From assembly GCA_021848865.1 (NCBI GenBank), contig JAJZTO010000019.1, positions 1 to 17,581 on the forward strand: a DNA stretch of 17,581 nucleotides, given 5' to 3'. Shown one piece after another: positions 7,471 through 15,546 of the stretch. The notes below the pieces were generated by a model. That model saw nothing but the letters and a program-made list of their open reading frames with translations. It searched no databases and was not told where the DNA came from. Each line of letters opens with the position of its first letter. Position 1 is the first letter of the stretch. Position numbers and translations under genes: made by a program. This DNA is from Myxococcales bacterium (lineage in GTDB: Bacteria > Myxococcota > Myxococcia > Myxococcales > Anaeromyxobacteraceae).

Positions 7471-7504
7471 TCGCTCCGGACGGGCGCCGCCCGTCCGGGA
7501 GCGA
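7471..7504 (+). promoter_or_regulatory. Strong hairpin just upstream of the GST gene
   Basis: Left arm 7471-7485 and right arm 7489-7504 are complementary over 15 bp with a single extra G in the right arm and a 3-nt GCC loop. There is no following T-run, so it is not a standard intrinsic terminator. It ends one base before the AGGA (7506-7509) that serves as the ribosome-binding site of the gene at 7518, so it could end upstream transcription, protect the mRNA 5' end or affect initiation. Confidence 0.5.
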
Positions 7505-7517
7505 TAGGATCGCGTCC

Positions 7518-8147
7518 ATGGAACTCTTCTACGGACGGATGTCGGGAAACTCGGCGCGGTCGCTGTTCGGCCTCCACGAGGCGGGCGTGGCCTTCACCCC
7601 GCGCCTGCTCGACACGCGCGGCGGCGAGAACCGCGCCCAGGCCTACCTGGCGGTGAACCCCATGGGGAAGATCCCGGCGCTGGTGGACGGCGACTTCCGC
7701 CTCTGGGAGTCGAACGCCATCAACTGGTACGTGGCCGAGAAGCACCCGCAGGCGGGCTTGCTCCCGGCGACCGTGGAGGGGCGCGCCGCGGTGCAGCGCT
7801 GGCTCTTCTTCCAGGCGGCCCACGTCTCCCCGGCCTGCGGCGCGGTCTTCCGGAGCACCCACCGCGGGATGCAGGAGTTCTGGAAGATGCAGGCGGACGA
7901 GAAGGCGGCGGAGGCTGGGCGCAAGGACCTGGGGCGCTGGCTGCCGGTGCTGGAGGGGGCGCTGGCCGGGCGCGAGTGGCTGGAGGGGACCTTTTCGCTC
8001 GCCGACGTCGCCTACGCGCCGCACCTCTGGCTCCTGCGGGACGGAGGCTTCGACCTCGGGCGCTGGCCGGCGGTGCGCGCCTGGCTGGACCGGATGTACG
8101 CCCGGCCCGCCTGGCGGCGGACGGCGGACGCGGTCTTCGCGGGCTGA
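7518..8147 (+). CDS. Glutathione S-transferase family protein
   Basis: Encodes 209 residues, the usual GST length. The N-terminal thioredoxin-fold half (about 1-80) shows ELFYGRMSGNSARSLFGLHE as the first strand and helix, with Ser residues in the position of the catalytic Ser/Cys, the cis-proline motif in NPMGKIPALVDGDF, and the glutathione-contacting WESNAINWYV. The C-terminal half is all-helical and contains LEGTFSLADVAYAP, the conserved N-capping/hydrophobic-staple region of GSTs. It would act in the cytosol on electrophiles or peroxides, but the substrate cannot be told. The ATG at 7518 follows AGGA with an 8-nt spacer. The gene stands alone, ending 32 nt before the oppositely oriented tRNA pair. 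Confidence 0.9.
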   Translation: MELFYGRMSGNSARSLFGLHEAGVAFTPRLLDTRGGENRAQAYLAVNPMGKIPALVDGDFRLWESNAINWYVAEKHPQAGLLPATVEGRAAVQRWLFFQAAHVSPACGAVFRSTHRGMQEFWKMQADEKAAEAGRKDLGRWLPVLEGALAGREWLEGTFSLADVAYAPHLWLLRDGGFDLGRWPAVRAWLDRMYARPAWRRTADAVFAG

Positions 8148-8179
8148 GGCGGCCCTCGCGGCGACGCGCCAGGAAGGAA

Positions 8180-8252
8180 TGACCCCACGGGGATTCGAAC
8201 CCCGGTCGCGGCCTTGAAAGGGCCGGGTCCTAGGCCTCTAGACGATGGGGTC
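8180..8252 (-). tRNA. tRNA-Glu (anticodon TTC)
   Basis: Reads on the minus strand as a complete 73-nt cloverleaf including discriminator A. The acceptor stem GACCCCA/TGGGGTC pairs perfectly over 7 bp, the D arm GTCTAGAGGCCTAGGAC is the tRNA-Glu form, the anticodon arm is CGGCC-CTTTCAA-GGCCG with TTC at the anticodon, and the T arm is CGGGG-TTCGAAT-CCCCG. CCA is not encoded. It lies 37 nt downstream of a second tRNA-Glu and is presumably co-transcribed with it. Confidence 0.95.
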
Positions 8253-8289
8253 GCAGTCGGGCGTGGCGCGCGGCGGCGACGGAAGCTGG

Positions 8290-8363
8290 TGACCCCACAG
8301 GGATTCGAACCCCGGTTTCCGCCTCGAGAAAGGCGGCGTCCTGGGCCTCTAGACGATAGGGTC
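8290..8363 (-). tRNA. tRNA-Glu (probable anticodon CTC) with an 8-nt anticodon loop
   Basis: A 74-nt cloverleaf on the minus strand, one base longer than its neighbour. Acceptor stem GACCCTA/TGGGGTC has one T-G wobble, the D arm GTCTAGAGGCCCAGGAC is the Glu type, and the T arm CGGGG-TTCGAAT-CCCTG has one wobble. The anticodon stem CCGCC/GGCGG pairs perfectly but encloses TTTCTCGA, eight bases rather than seven. With the second and third T at 32-33 the anticodon is CTC, complementing the TTC isoacceptor next door; an alternative is a sixth T-A pair and a six-base loop. It may be a working isoacceptor with an odd loop or a damaged gene. CCA is not encoded. Confidence 0.8.
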
Positions 8364-8371
8364 GGCGGCGG

Positions 8372-8400
8372 AAGCTAGCGAACCGCCGGGCCGGTGTCCA
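8372..8400 (-). promoter_or_regulatory. Sigma70-like promoter of the tRNA-Glu pair
   Basis: On the minus strand TGGACA (8400-8395) and TAGCTT (8377-8372) are spaced by 17 nt; the hexamers match the sigma70 consensus at five and three of six positions, the latter at the most conserved sites. The first tRNA begins 8 nt beyond the -10 hexamer, the expected distance for a tRNA start. It implies that the pair does not depend on read-through from the metal-efflux operon ending at 8427. Confidence 0.5.
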
Positions 8401-8426
8401 TAGCCTGATGCCGGTCCGCGGCGGAT

Positions 8427-11400
8427 TCATGGCGATTCCCAGGCGGCGGCGGCCCGCGGCTCGCGGTCCGGCCAGACCTGCCGGCGGGCGGCCGGCCGGG
8501 CCGAGAGGTAGGCGGCCGTGCCCCAGGCCACCGCGGCGGCTCCCGCCACCAGCGCGGCGGCGAGCAGCGCGCCCGGCATCGACTCCCAGTAGAAGCGGCT
8601 CACCAGCACCGCCAGCAGCGCCGTCCAGCCGCCGGCCTGGAGCCGCGTCCAGCGGCGCAGCAGGGCCAGCCGGGCCGGGTCGAGCGGCTCGAGCCGCTCC
8701 CAGAGCACCTGCTCCTGCCGCCAGTAGGTGTAGACCACCGGGATGATCTCCAGGGTCAGGAAGGCGGAGGTCAGCAGCCCCCCCACCATGGGCGCGGCGA
8801 TGCGCTTCATCACGTCGGCGCCCGAGCCGGTGGCCCAGAGCAGCGGGATGAGCCCGAAGAGCATGGTGGCGACGGTCATCAGCTTGGGCCGCGGATCTTC
8901 CCGGCGGCGCGCCGGCGCTCGTAGGCGTTGTCGATGTAGACGATCATCACGATGCCGGTCTGGGCCGCCAGCCCCACCAGCGCGATGATCCCCACCCAGA
9001 CCGCGGTGGAGAGCCGGTAGTCGAGCGCCCAGAGCAGCCACACCGAGCCCACCAGCGCGAAGGGGATCGAGAGCAGGACGATGAGCACCTCCACCAGGTT
9101 CCGGAAGTGCAGGTAGAGCAGGACGATGATGATGAGCAGCGTCGCCGGGATCACCAGCCGCATGCGCTCGGCCATCTTCTCCAGCTGCTCGTACTGGCCG
9201 GTCCACTTGAGGTAGGTTCCGGCCGGGAGCGCCAGCTGGCCGTGCTCCAGGGCCTCCTCCACGGCGTGCTTGGCGTCGCTCACGTAGCCGCCCAGGTCGC
9301 GCTGCCCCTGGTCGATGTCCACGTAGACGTAGCCCACCAGCAGCCCGCCCTCGTCGCGCACCATGGGCGGGCCGCCGACGATGTGGACGTCGGCCACCTG
9401 GCCCAGGGGCACGAAGGTGGTCCGGCCGCCGCGGCCGCTCCCGCCCACCCCGATGCCGGAGAGCGAGCTCTGGTCGCCGGACGGGATCCCGCTCTCGAAC
9501 TGCTGCAGCGGGGCGTCGGAGAGGGTGCCGGGGATGCCGCCGCGCTGGCGGTTCGGGCGCGCCGGCCCCTGCGGCTGGCCGCCGCCGCCCATGGTGTCCA
9601 TCTGCGCCAGCACCGCCCCGGACAGGCGCGGCGGCTCCAGCGCCCCGGACTTGCCCATCCCGCCGCCGGCGCCGCTCGCCACCGGCACCAGGATGCGCTT
9701 CAGCCGCTCCACGTCGTTGCGCAGGTCCTGGGGGTAGCGCACGTTGATGCTGAAGCGGTTGCGCCCCTCCACGGTGACGGCGATGGGTGACCCGCCGATG
9801 GCCGCCTCGACGGTGCGCTGCACCGAGCCCACCGTCAGGCCGTAGCGGGCCAGGGCGTCGCGGTTCGGGACCACGTCCAGGTAGAGGCCGCCGGTGTTGC
9901 GCTCGTAGAAGACCGAGCGGGTGCCGCGCACCGGGGTGAGGATGCCCTCCAGGGCGACGCCCACCTTCTCGATCTCGTCGAGGTCGGTGCCCAGGATCTT
10001 CACGCCCACCGGGGTGCGCACGCCGGTGGAGAGCATGTCGATGCGGGCCTTGATGGGCATGGTGTAGGCGTTGGTCCAGCCCGGGAACTGCATCGCCTTG
10101 TTCATCTGGGTGGTGAGCTCCTCCCAGGTGATGCGGTGCGCGTCGGGCCAGAGGAGGCGCAGCGGCCTCTTCAGCCACTCCGGGGCCCAGCCCGAGTACC
10201 AGCGCCAGTCGGGCAGCATCCGCCAGCGGTCCACCGGCCGGAGCCGGACGGTGGTCTCCACCATGGTGAGCGGCGCCGGGTCGGTGGCGGTCTCGGCCCG
10301 CCCCGCCTTGCCGGACACCGTCTCCACCTCGGGGAAGGCCCGCAGCACCCGATCCTGAAGTTGCAGCTGCCGCTTGGCCTCCTCGATGGAGAGGTTGGGG
10401 AAGGTGGTGGGCATGTAGAGCACGTCGCCCTCGTTCAGCGGCGGCATGAACTCGTGGCCCAGCTTCAGCCCCAGGGGGACGGCGGAGAGCACCGCCAGCA
10501 GGCCGATGGCGACGGTGGACTTGGGGCGCCGCAGCGCCACGAAGACGAAGGGCTTGTAGAGCCGGATGATGAAGCGCGACACCGGGTGCTGCGCCTCGGC
10601 GTGGATCTTCCCGCGGATGAGCAGGTCGCGCATCGCCGGGGCGAAGGTGATGGAGAGCAGCGCCGCGGCCAGCATGACGAAGGTCTTGGTGTAGGCCAGC
10701 GGGCGGAAGAGCCGGCCGGCCTGGCCGGTGAGGGTGAAGACCGGCAGGAAGGCGACGGCGATGATGAGCAGCGAGAAGAAGATGGCCGGGGTCACCTCCC
10801 GGGCCGCCTCGGCCAGCAGCCGGCGGCGGTCGGCGCCGGGCGGGGCGTGCTCCAGCTTCTTGTGGGAGGCCTCGATCATCACGATCTCGGCGTCCACGGT
10901 GGCGCCGATGGCGATGGCGATGCCGCCCAGGCTCATGATGGTGGCCGGGATGTCGAGCAGCCACATCGGCACGAAGGCCAGCGACACCGCCAGCGGCAGC
11001 GAGAGGATGGGGAGCAGCGCCGAGCGCAGGTGCAGCAGGAAGAGGACGATGATCAGCGAGACGACCACCGCCTCCTCCACCAGCGCGGTCCGCAGCGTGG
11101 CGATGGCCCGGTGGATGAGCGAGGAGCGGTCGTAGGAGATCTCCAGCCGGACCCCCTTGGGCAGGGAGGGGCCGAGGTCGTGCACCTTCTGCTTCACCCG
11201 GTCGATGACGTCGAGGACGTTCTCGCCGTAGCGCACCACCACGATGCCGCCCACCGCCTCGCCCTCGCCGTTCCACTCCAGCAGGCCCCGGCGGATGTCG
11301 GGGCCGAAGTGCACCGAGCCCACGTCCTTCACCAGCACCGGCACGCCGTTGGGGCCGCGGGCCTTGATGGCGGTGCGCTCCACGTCGCCGAGGTTGCGGA

Positions 11401-12109
11401 CGTAGCCGCGGCCGCGGACGTAGTACTCGCGGCTCGCCAGCTCGATGATGCGGCCGCCCACGTCGCTGTTGGAGTCCCGGATGGCGGCCACCACCTCGTC
11501 CAGGGTGACGTCGTAGGCCCGCAGCTTGTTGGGGTCCACCGTCACCTGGTACTGCTTCTGGTAGCCGCCGACGCTGGCCACCTCGGCCACCCCCGGCACC
11601 GCCCCCAGCGCGTAGCGCAAGGTGAAGTCCTGGAAGGTGCGCAGCTCGTCGAGCGAGTGCCGTCCGCTCCCGTCCACCAGGGTGTACTGGAAGGCCCAGC
11701 CGATCCCCGAGGCGTCGGGCCCCAGCACCGGCGCCGCCCCCTCGGGCAGCTTCTGGCGCATCGACGAGGTGAGCTCCAGCACCCGGCTCCGCGCCCAGTA
11801 GGGGTCGGTGCCCTCCTGGAAGATCACGTAGACGAAGCTCATCCCGAACATCGAGTAGCCGCGGACGTCCACCACCCGCGGCGCCGCGATCAGGGACGAG
11901 ACGATGGGGTAGGTGACCTGGTCCTCCACCAGCGTCGGGCTGCGCCCCATCCACTCGGTGAAGACGATCACCTGCGGGTCGCCCAGGTCGGGGATGGCGT
12001 CCAGGTCGACGTGCCGGATCGACCAGACCGACGCCGCGGCGGCGATGGCCACCCCCAGCAGGACCAGGAAGCGGTTCCGGGCGCAGGTCTCGATGATCCG
12101 GGCGACCAT
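8427..12109 (-). pseudogene. cusA: CusA/CzcA-family heavy-metal RND pump, disrupted by a deletion with frameshift
   Basis: From ATG at 12109 a 1076-residue frame shows all RND parts: first helix NRFLVLLGVAIAAAASVW, SIRHVDLDAIPDLGDPQVIV, the pore-domain regions, and at about residues 395-420 the HME motif AIAIGATVDAEIVMIE, closest to the Cu(I)/Ag(I) CusA class. The frame stops at 8879 right after AYERRRAAGKIRGPS. In the next frame the protein resumes as RPKLMTVATMLFGLIPLLW and continues to a stop at 8427. The family has a further dozen or more residues (including a Gly-x-x-x-Arg-x-Arg segment) between these parts, so the junction at about 8886-8896 reflects a small deletion not divisible by three, or a sequence error. 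Odd extras are an approximately 89-residue Gly-rich insert (9413-9679) and a C-terminal tail with extra hydrophobic segments. TAG-GGCCCGGC-ATG links it to the adaptor gene 8 nt upstream. Confidence 0.85.
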
Positions 12110-12117
12110 GCCGGGCC

Positions 12118-13704
12118 CTAGTGCGCCTGGCCGGGAGCCGTCCCGGCGCCGCCGCGCTGCGCGTCCTTCGCCTCGTGCGCTTCCCGGGCCTCGTGGGCCT
12201 CGTCCTCCTCGCTGCGGGAGCCGAAGCCCTCCACCGCCGCCCGCAGGCGGCTCTCCGAGTCGACCAGGAAGTTGGCGGAGGTGACCACGGTCTCCCCCTC
12301 GGCCAGCCCCTCCAGCACCTGGGTCCTCTCCTCGGTGCGGGCCCCCAGCTGCACCCGCCGCGGCTCGAAGCGCCCGCCCGGCCTGCGGAGGAAGACGTAC
12401 TGCAGCTCGCCGGTGTCGACGATCGCCTCGGTGGGGACCACCAGCCCCTCGGCCGCGTCCAGGTCGATGACGACGTCGCCGTACATCCCCGGGCGCAGCT
12501 TGAGCCCCGGGTTCCTGAACTCCATGCGGGCCTGGAGGGTGCGGCTCTCCGGGTTCACCGCCGGGTAGATGAACTGCACCCGGCCGGTGAAGCGCTGCCC
12601 GGGGTAGGCGCCCAGCGCGAGGCTGGCCTTCTGGCCCACCTTCACCCGGCTCATGTCGTACTCGTAGATGTCGGCGATGACCCAGACGCTGGAGAGGTCG
12701 GCGATCTGGAACAGCTCGGTGCCGGGCGTGAAGTACAGCCCGGGCAGCGCGCCGCGGCGGGCCACGTAGCCGGAGACCGGCGTGCGGATGGGGGTGGAGG
12801 TGAAGGGGCGGCCGGCCTTGGCCAGGTCGTCGACGTCCTGCGGCGCCATGCCGAGCAGCTCCAGCCGCTTGCGGGCGTCCTGGTCGAGGTTGCCGGAGGC
12901 GGCGCCCCCGATCGTCCCGCCCGCCGGGTCGCGGACCCAGCGCATCGCGTTCACGTACACCTGCTGGGCGGTGGTCAGCTCCGGCGAGTAGACGTTGACC
13001 AGCACCTGCCCCTTCCGCACCGGCTGCCCGCTCTGGCCGACCTTGAGCTCCTCGACCCAGCCGGTGAAGCGGGCGGTGATGATGGCCAGGGTCGCCTCGT
13101 TGGCCGAGACGAAGCCAATGGTGCGCAGCTGCGGGGAGAGCCGCTGGCGCGTCACCGGGGCGGTGCGCATCCCCATGAGCTGCACGCGCTCCGGGCTGAT
13201 GTCCACCGGGACCAGGCCCGGCACCGACAGGGTGGCGGACGGGGAGGCGGCCGCGGCCGCCGGCGCCGGCTCGCGGGGGACGAGCTTCATGCCCCCGCAC
13301 TTCTCGCAGCGCGCCTCGGGGTCGTCGGAGGTGACCTCCGGGTGCATGGGGCACCAGTACTTGCCCTGGGCGGCCGCCTCGCCCGCCGGCGCGGCCGGGG
13401 CGGCCGCGGCCTTGCGGGCCCCCGGCTCCACCTTCACCAGGTCCATGCCGCAGATCGGGCACTCGCCGGGCCGGTCCTGGATCACCGAGGGGTGCATGGG
13501 GCACTGGTAGGCCGTCGCCGCCTGGCTGCTCCGGGGCGCCCGGCCGGCGTAGTGGACCCAGGCGCCGACCGCCGCCACCGCCATCAGCGCCACCAGGCCC
13601 CAGCGGACCAGCGCCATGGTCCGGACGCCGGGCGGCGCCGCCTCCTCGCCCTCGGGCATCGGCTCGGCGGACGGGCTCCCCTCGGGCCGCATCGGCTCGG
13701 TCAT
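12118..13704 (-). CDS. cusB: CusB-type RND periplasmic adaptor with two heavy-metal-binding (HMBD) modules
   Basis: Encodes 528 residues. A membrane anchor lies at about 30-52. Two HMBD modules follow: YQCPMHPSV...CPICGMDL (Cys68, Met70, His71, Cys82, Cys85) and YWCPMHPEV...CEKCGGMKLVP (Cys118, Met120, His121, Cys133, Cys136), which are known to bind Cu/Ag-type metals in such adaptors. The rest is a standard membrane-fusion protein: GWVEELKVGQSGQPVRKGQVLVNV barrel/lipoyl half, helical hairpin around the PELTTAQQVYVNA region, TPVSGYVARRGALPGLYFTPGTELF second lipoyl half, and LKLRPGMYGDVVI. The tail is His/Glu-rich (EAHEAREAHEAKD), perhaps another metal site. The ATG at 13704 overlaps the preceding stop (ATGA) with AGGAAGGG just upstream; it links the pump to the outer-membrane factor across the periplasm. 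Confidence 0.9.
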   Translation of the reverse strand: MTEPMRPEGSPSAEPMPEGEEAAPPGVRTMALVRWGLVALMAVAAVGAWVHYAGRAPRSSQAATAYQCPMHPSVIQDRPGECPICGMDLVKVEPGARKAAAAPAAPAGEAAAQGKYWCPMHPEVTSDDPEARCEKCGGMKLVPREPAPAAAAASPSATLSVPGLVPVDISPERVQLMGMRTAPVTRQRLSPQLRTIGFVSANEATLAIITARFTGWVEELKVGQSGQPVRKGQVLVNVYSPELTTAQQVYVNAMRWVRDPAGGTIGGAASGNLDQDARKRLELLGMAPQDVDDLAKAGRPFTSTPIRTPVSGYVARRGALPGLYFTPGTELFQIADLSSVWVIADIYEYDMSRVKVGQKASLALGAYPGQRFTGRVQFIYPAVNPESRTLQARMEFRNPGLKLRPGMYGDVVIDLDAAEGLVVPTEAIVDTGELQYVFLRRPGGRFEPRRVQLGARTEERTQVLEGLAEGETVVTSANFLVDSESRLRAAVEGFGSRSEEDEAHEAREAHEAKDAQRGGAGTAPGQAH

Positions 13705-15002
13705 GGCTTCCCTTCCTCGTCGGTGAATCCGTGCAGGTGCCCGGCGGCCCGCTCCAGGTCGGCGACCGCCGAGACCAGCCGCGTCAGCGCCCGGAGGCGC
13801 TCCAGCCGCACCTGGAGGTGGGCGCGGTTGGCGTCCAGGACCGACAGGGCGTCGAGCTGGCCGGCGGCGAAGGCGGCCTGCGACGCCTCGGCCGCCTGGC
13901 CCATCTGCGGGACCACCTGGGCGTCGAGGATGTCGTAGGCCTCGCGGGCCGCCTCCAGCCGGGCCCGGGCGTCGCGGATCTGCAGGCGGGCGTTGCGCCG
14001 GGCCGACTCCAGGGCCGCCCGGTCGGCGGCCAGGGTCCGCGCCGCCTCCCGCTCGTCGCTGCCGCGGCGCCCCCAGAGCCAGGGGATCGACACGCCGGCC
14101 ATCAGCGAGTAGGTGCGCGTCCCGTCCATGGGCATGTAGCCGAGGTCGGCTCCGACCATGAAGCCCGGCCAGGCGGCCGCGCCGCGGGCGGCGTCGAGCT
14201 GCGCCTGGCCGCGATCCACCGCGCGCGAGGCGGCGACCAGCTCCGGGCGGCGGTCGAGGTCCTGCTCGGCCTCGGCCACGCTGAACTCGGTCGCCCGGGG
14301 CGCCTCCAGCCGCGCCGGCCCGAGCGGCGCGTCGGGGTCGCGCCCCATGAGCGTGTTCAGGAAGGCGCCGCTGGCGCGCCGGGCCTGGGCGGTGGCGGCG
14401 ACGTCGGCGTGGACCCGCGCCAGCTCGGCGCTGGCCCGCAGGAAGGCCTGCTTGGAGAGCCGCCCTTCCTGGTAGCTGGAGCGGGCCAGCTCCACGAAGC
14501 GGTTGGTCAGCTCCATGTGGTCGAGGTGGACGAGCTGCTCCTGCTCCGCCAGGGCGTACTCGGCCAGCGCCTTGCGGGCCTGGAGGAGCAGCTCCTGCTC
14601 CCGCGCCTCCACCGCCGCGGCCGCCGCGCCGGCGTCGGCCCGCGCCGCCCGCCCGCGGGCCGCGAGGGTCCCGGGTGCGGGGAAGGACTGGCGCAGGCCC
14701 GCCATCACCATGCCGCCTGCGCCGGCGTCGAAGGGGCGCCGCAGCGGCTGCTGCCAGAGCTGCGCCTGCAGCTCCGGCTCGGGGAGGGCCGAGGCGGCGC
14801 CGGGTCGCTCCTGGGCCGCCGCGGCCCGCTCCCGGGCCTCCCGCAGGTCCGGGCTGAGGGCGCGCGCCACCCGGAGCACGGTCTCGAGGCGCGCCTCCCG
14901 GGCCAGCTCGGCCTCGTCGGCGGGGAGGTCGGTCCGGACCGGCGCGGGCTGGGCGGCCGCGAGCGCGGGGCAGAGGAGGAGCGGGAGGACGAGGCGGTTC
15001 AT
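13701..15002 (-). CDS. TolC/CusC-like outer-membrane efflux protein
   Basis: Encodes 433 residues. A signal peptide (MNRLVLPLLLCPALAAAQ) ends in an AxAxQ signal-peptidase I type site; the LLLC in it is not a convincing lipobox. Two OEP repeats follow: the first around LETVLRVARALSPDLREARE and LPEPELQAQLWQQP, the second around DLDRRPELVAASRAVDRGQAQLDAARG and GVSIPWLWGRRG, each with long Ala/Arg/Glu-rich coiled helices typical of TolC tunnels. The C-terminal helix (AGQLDALSVLDANRAHLQV) has the usual length. It is the exit duct for the adaptor and pump encoded downstream, with which it shares a 4-nt overlap. The ATG at 15002 starts right at the signal peptide, though no clear Shine-Dalgarno sequence is seen; upstream in-frame sequence is Arg-rich and non-protein-like. 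First gene of the operon. Confidence 0.88.
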   Translation of the reverse strand: MNRLVLPLLLCPALAAAQPAPVRTDLPADEAELAREARLETVLRVARALSPDLREARERAAAAQERPGAASALPEPELQAQLWQQPLRRPFDAGAGGMVMAGLRQSFPAPGTLAARGRAARADAGAAAAAVEAREQELLLQARKALAEYALAEQEQLVHLDHMELTNRFVELARSSYQEGRLSKQAFLRASAELARVHADVAATAQARRASGAFLNTLMGRDPDAPLGPARLEAPRATEFSVAEAEQDLDRRPELVAASRAVDRGQAQLDAARGAAAWPGFMVGADLGYMPMDGTRTYSLMAGVSIPWLWGRRGSDEREAARTLAADRAALESARRNARLQIRDARARLEAAREAYDILDAQVVPQMGQAAEASQAAFAAGQLDALSVLDANRAHLQVRLERLRALTRLVSAVADLERAAGHLHGFTDEEGKP

Positions 15003-15200
15003 GGTCGGGAGGTTCGCGTTGCCACCCACGGGCCGGCCGACCCGGCCGCGCCGGGAACCCCGGATGCGCGTGCCGCGGTGCGTCGTTCGGGGGCACTCTA
15101 CCATCTCCGGCGGCCCGGGGCCGAGGGTGGGGCCGGGCCCTCCCCGGGGCCGGCCCGGCCACCCGGCGGCGGGAGCGTCCCGGACGCATCACCGAATCAC

Positions 15201-15229
15201 CTGACAAGGGAGCCCGGTGTGGGTATCCT
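15201..15229 (+). promoter_or_regulatory. Sigma70-type promoter of the zinc-ribbon/ferritin-like gene pair
   Basis: CTGACA (15201-15206) and TATCCT (15224-15229) match the -35 and -10 consensus at five positions each and are exactly 17 nt apart, inside an otherwise very GC-rich region. Transcription would begin near 15236, just ahead of the GGAG (15237-15240) that precedes the ATG at 15249, giving a very short leader. Confidence 0.6.
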
Positions 15230-15248
15230 GTCCTCCGGAGAGTACGGA

Positions 15249-15482
15249 ATGGAAAACCGCATCACGCAAGCAGAGAGACTGGCGCGCAAGGACGAGCTGC
15301 GCGTCGAGGTGGCCAAGCGCGAGGCCGAGATCCGCGATCTCCAGGAGGAGCTGGCGAAGCTCCTGGCCGACTGCGAGCACACCTACGCGAATGGCACGGG
15401 GGCCGTCGCCGGCAACCGCACCAAGATCTGCGTCCACTGCGGACGCATCGTCCAGACGCGCGACGAGAAGCTCTGGGGTTAG
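15249..15482 (+). CDS. Small coiled-coil, zinc-ribbon-like protein
   Basis: Encodes 77 residues with ATG at 15249 and GGAG 8 nt upstream. Residues 6-40 form a charged, heptad-like helix (AERLARKDELRVEVAKREAE, then IRDLQEELAKLLA). Residues 42-64 carry DCEH, then ICVHC: Cys42, His44, Cys61 and Cys64 could make a single zinc site. No signal peptide is seen, so it is probably cytosolic. The helix-plus-zinc-knuckle plan is seen in small DNA- or protein-binding factors, but no named family is recognised. Codon and residue usage look like a genuine gene, and the good promoter supports expression. It is followed 64 nt downstream by the ferritin-like gene, possibly in one transcript. Confidence 0.75.
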   Translation: MENRITQAERLARKDELRVEVAKREAEIRDLQEELAKLLADCEHTYANGTGAVAGNRTKICVHCGRIVQTRDEKLWG

Positions 15483-15546
15483 GCTCCGGCGCCTCCCCGG
15501 CCGCGCCGCACCACGCCGGCACCACCACCCAAGGGTCCGCGATCCC

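Noticed and set aside
8180..8363. The two tandem tRNA-Glu genes as a CRISPR-like or mobile direct repeat
   Set aside because: The similarity is explained by both being tRNA-Glu cloverleaves; there are only two units, and no integrase gene is nearby.
10136..12121. A 661-codon open frame on the + strand opposite the RND pump and other long antisense frames across 9107-15482
   Set aside because: Translations are His/Asp/Gln/Arg-rich with no domains, while the minus strand carries conserved efflux genes; these are GC-bias artefacts.
13701..15002. Lipoprotein lipobox in the TolC-like protein (LLLC)
   Set aside because: The residue before the cysteine is Leu, not Gly/Ala/Ser, and a good signal-peptidase I site (AAAQ) follows.
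12118..15207. Adaptor frame extended upstream through the outer-membrane factor gene
   Set aside because: The extension is low-complexity Arg/Pro/Gly and overlaps the TolC-like coding frame; the ATG at 13704 with AGGAAGGG fits better.
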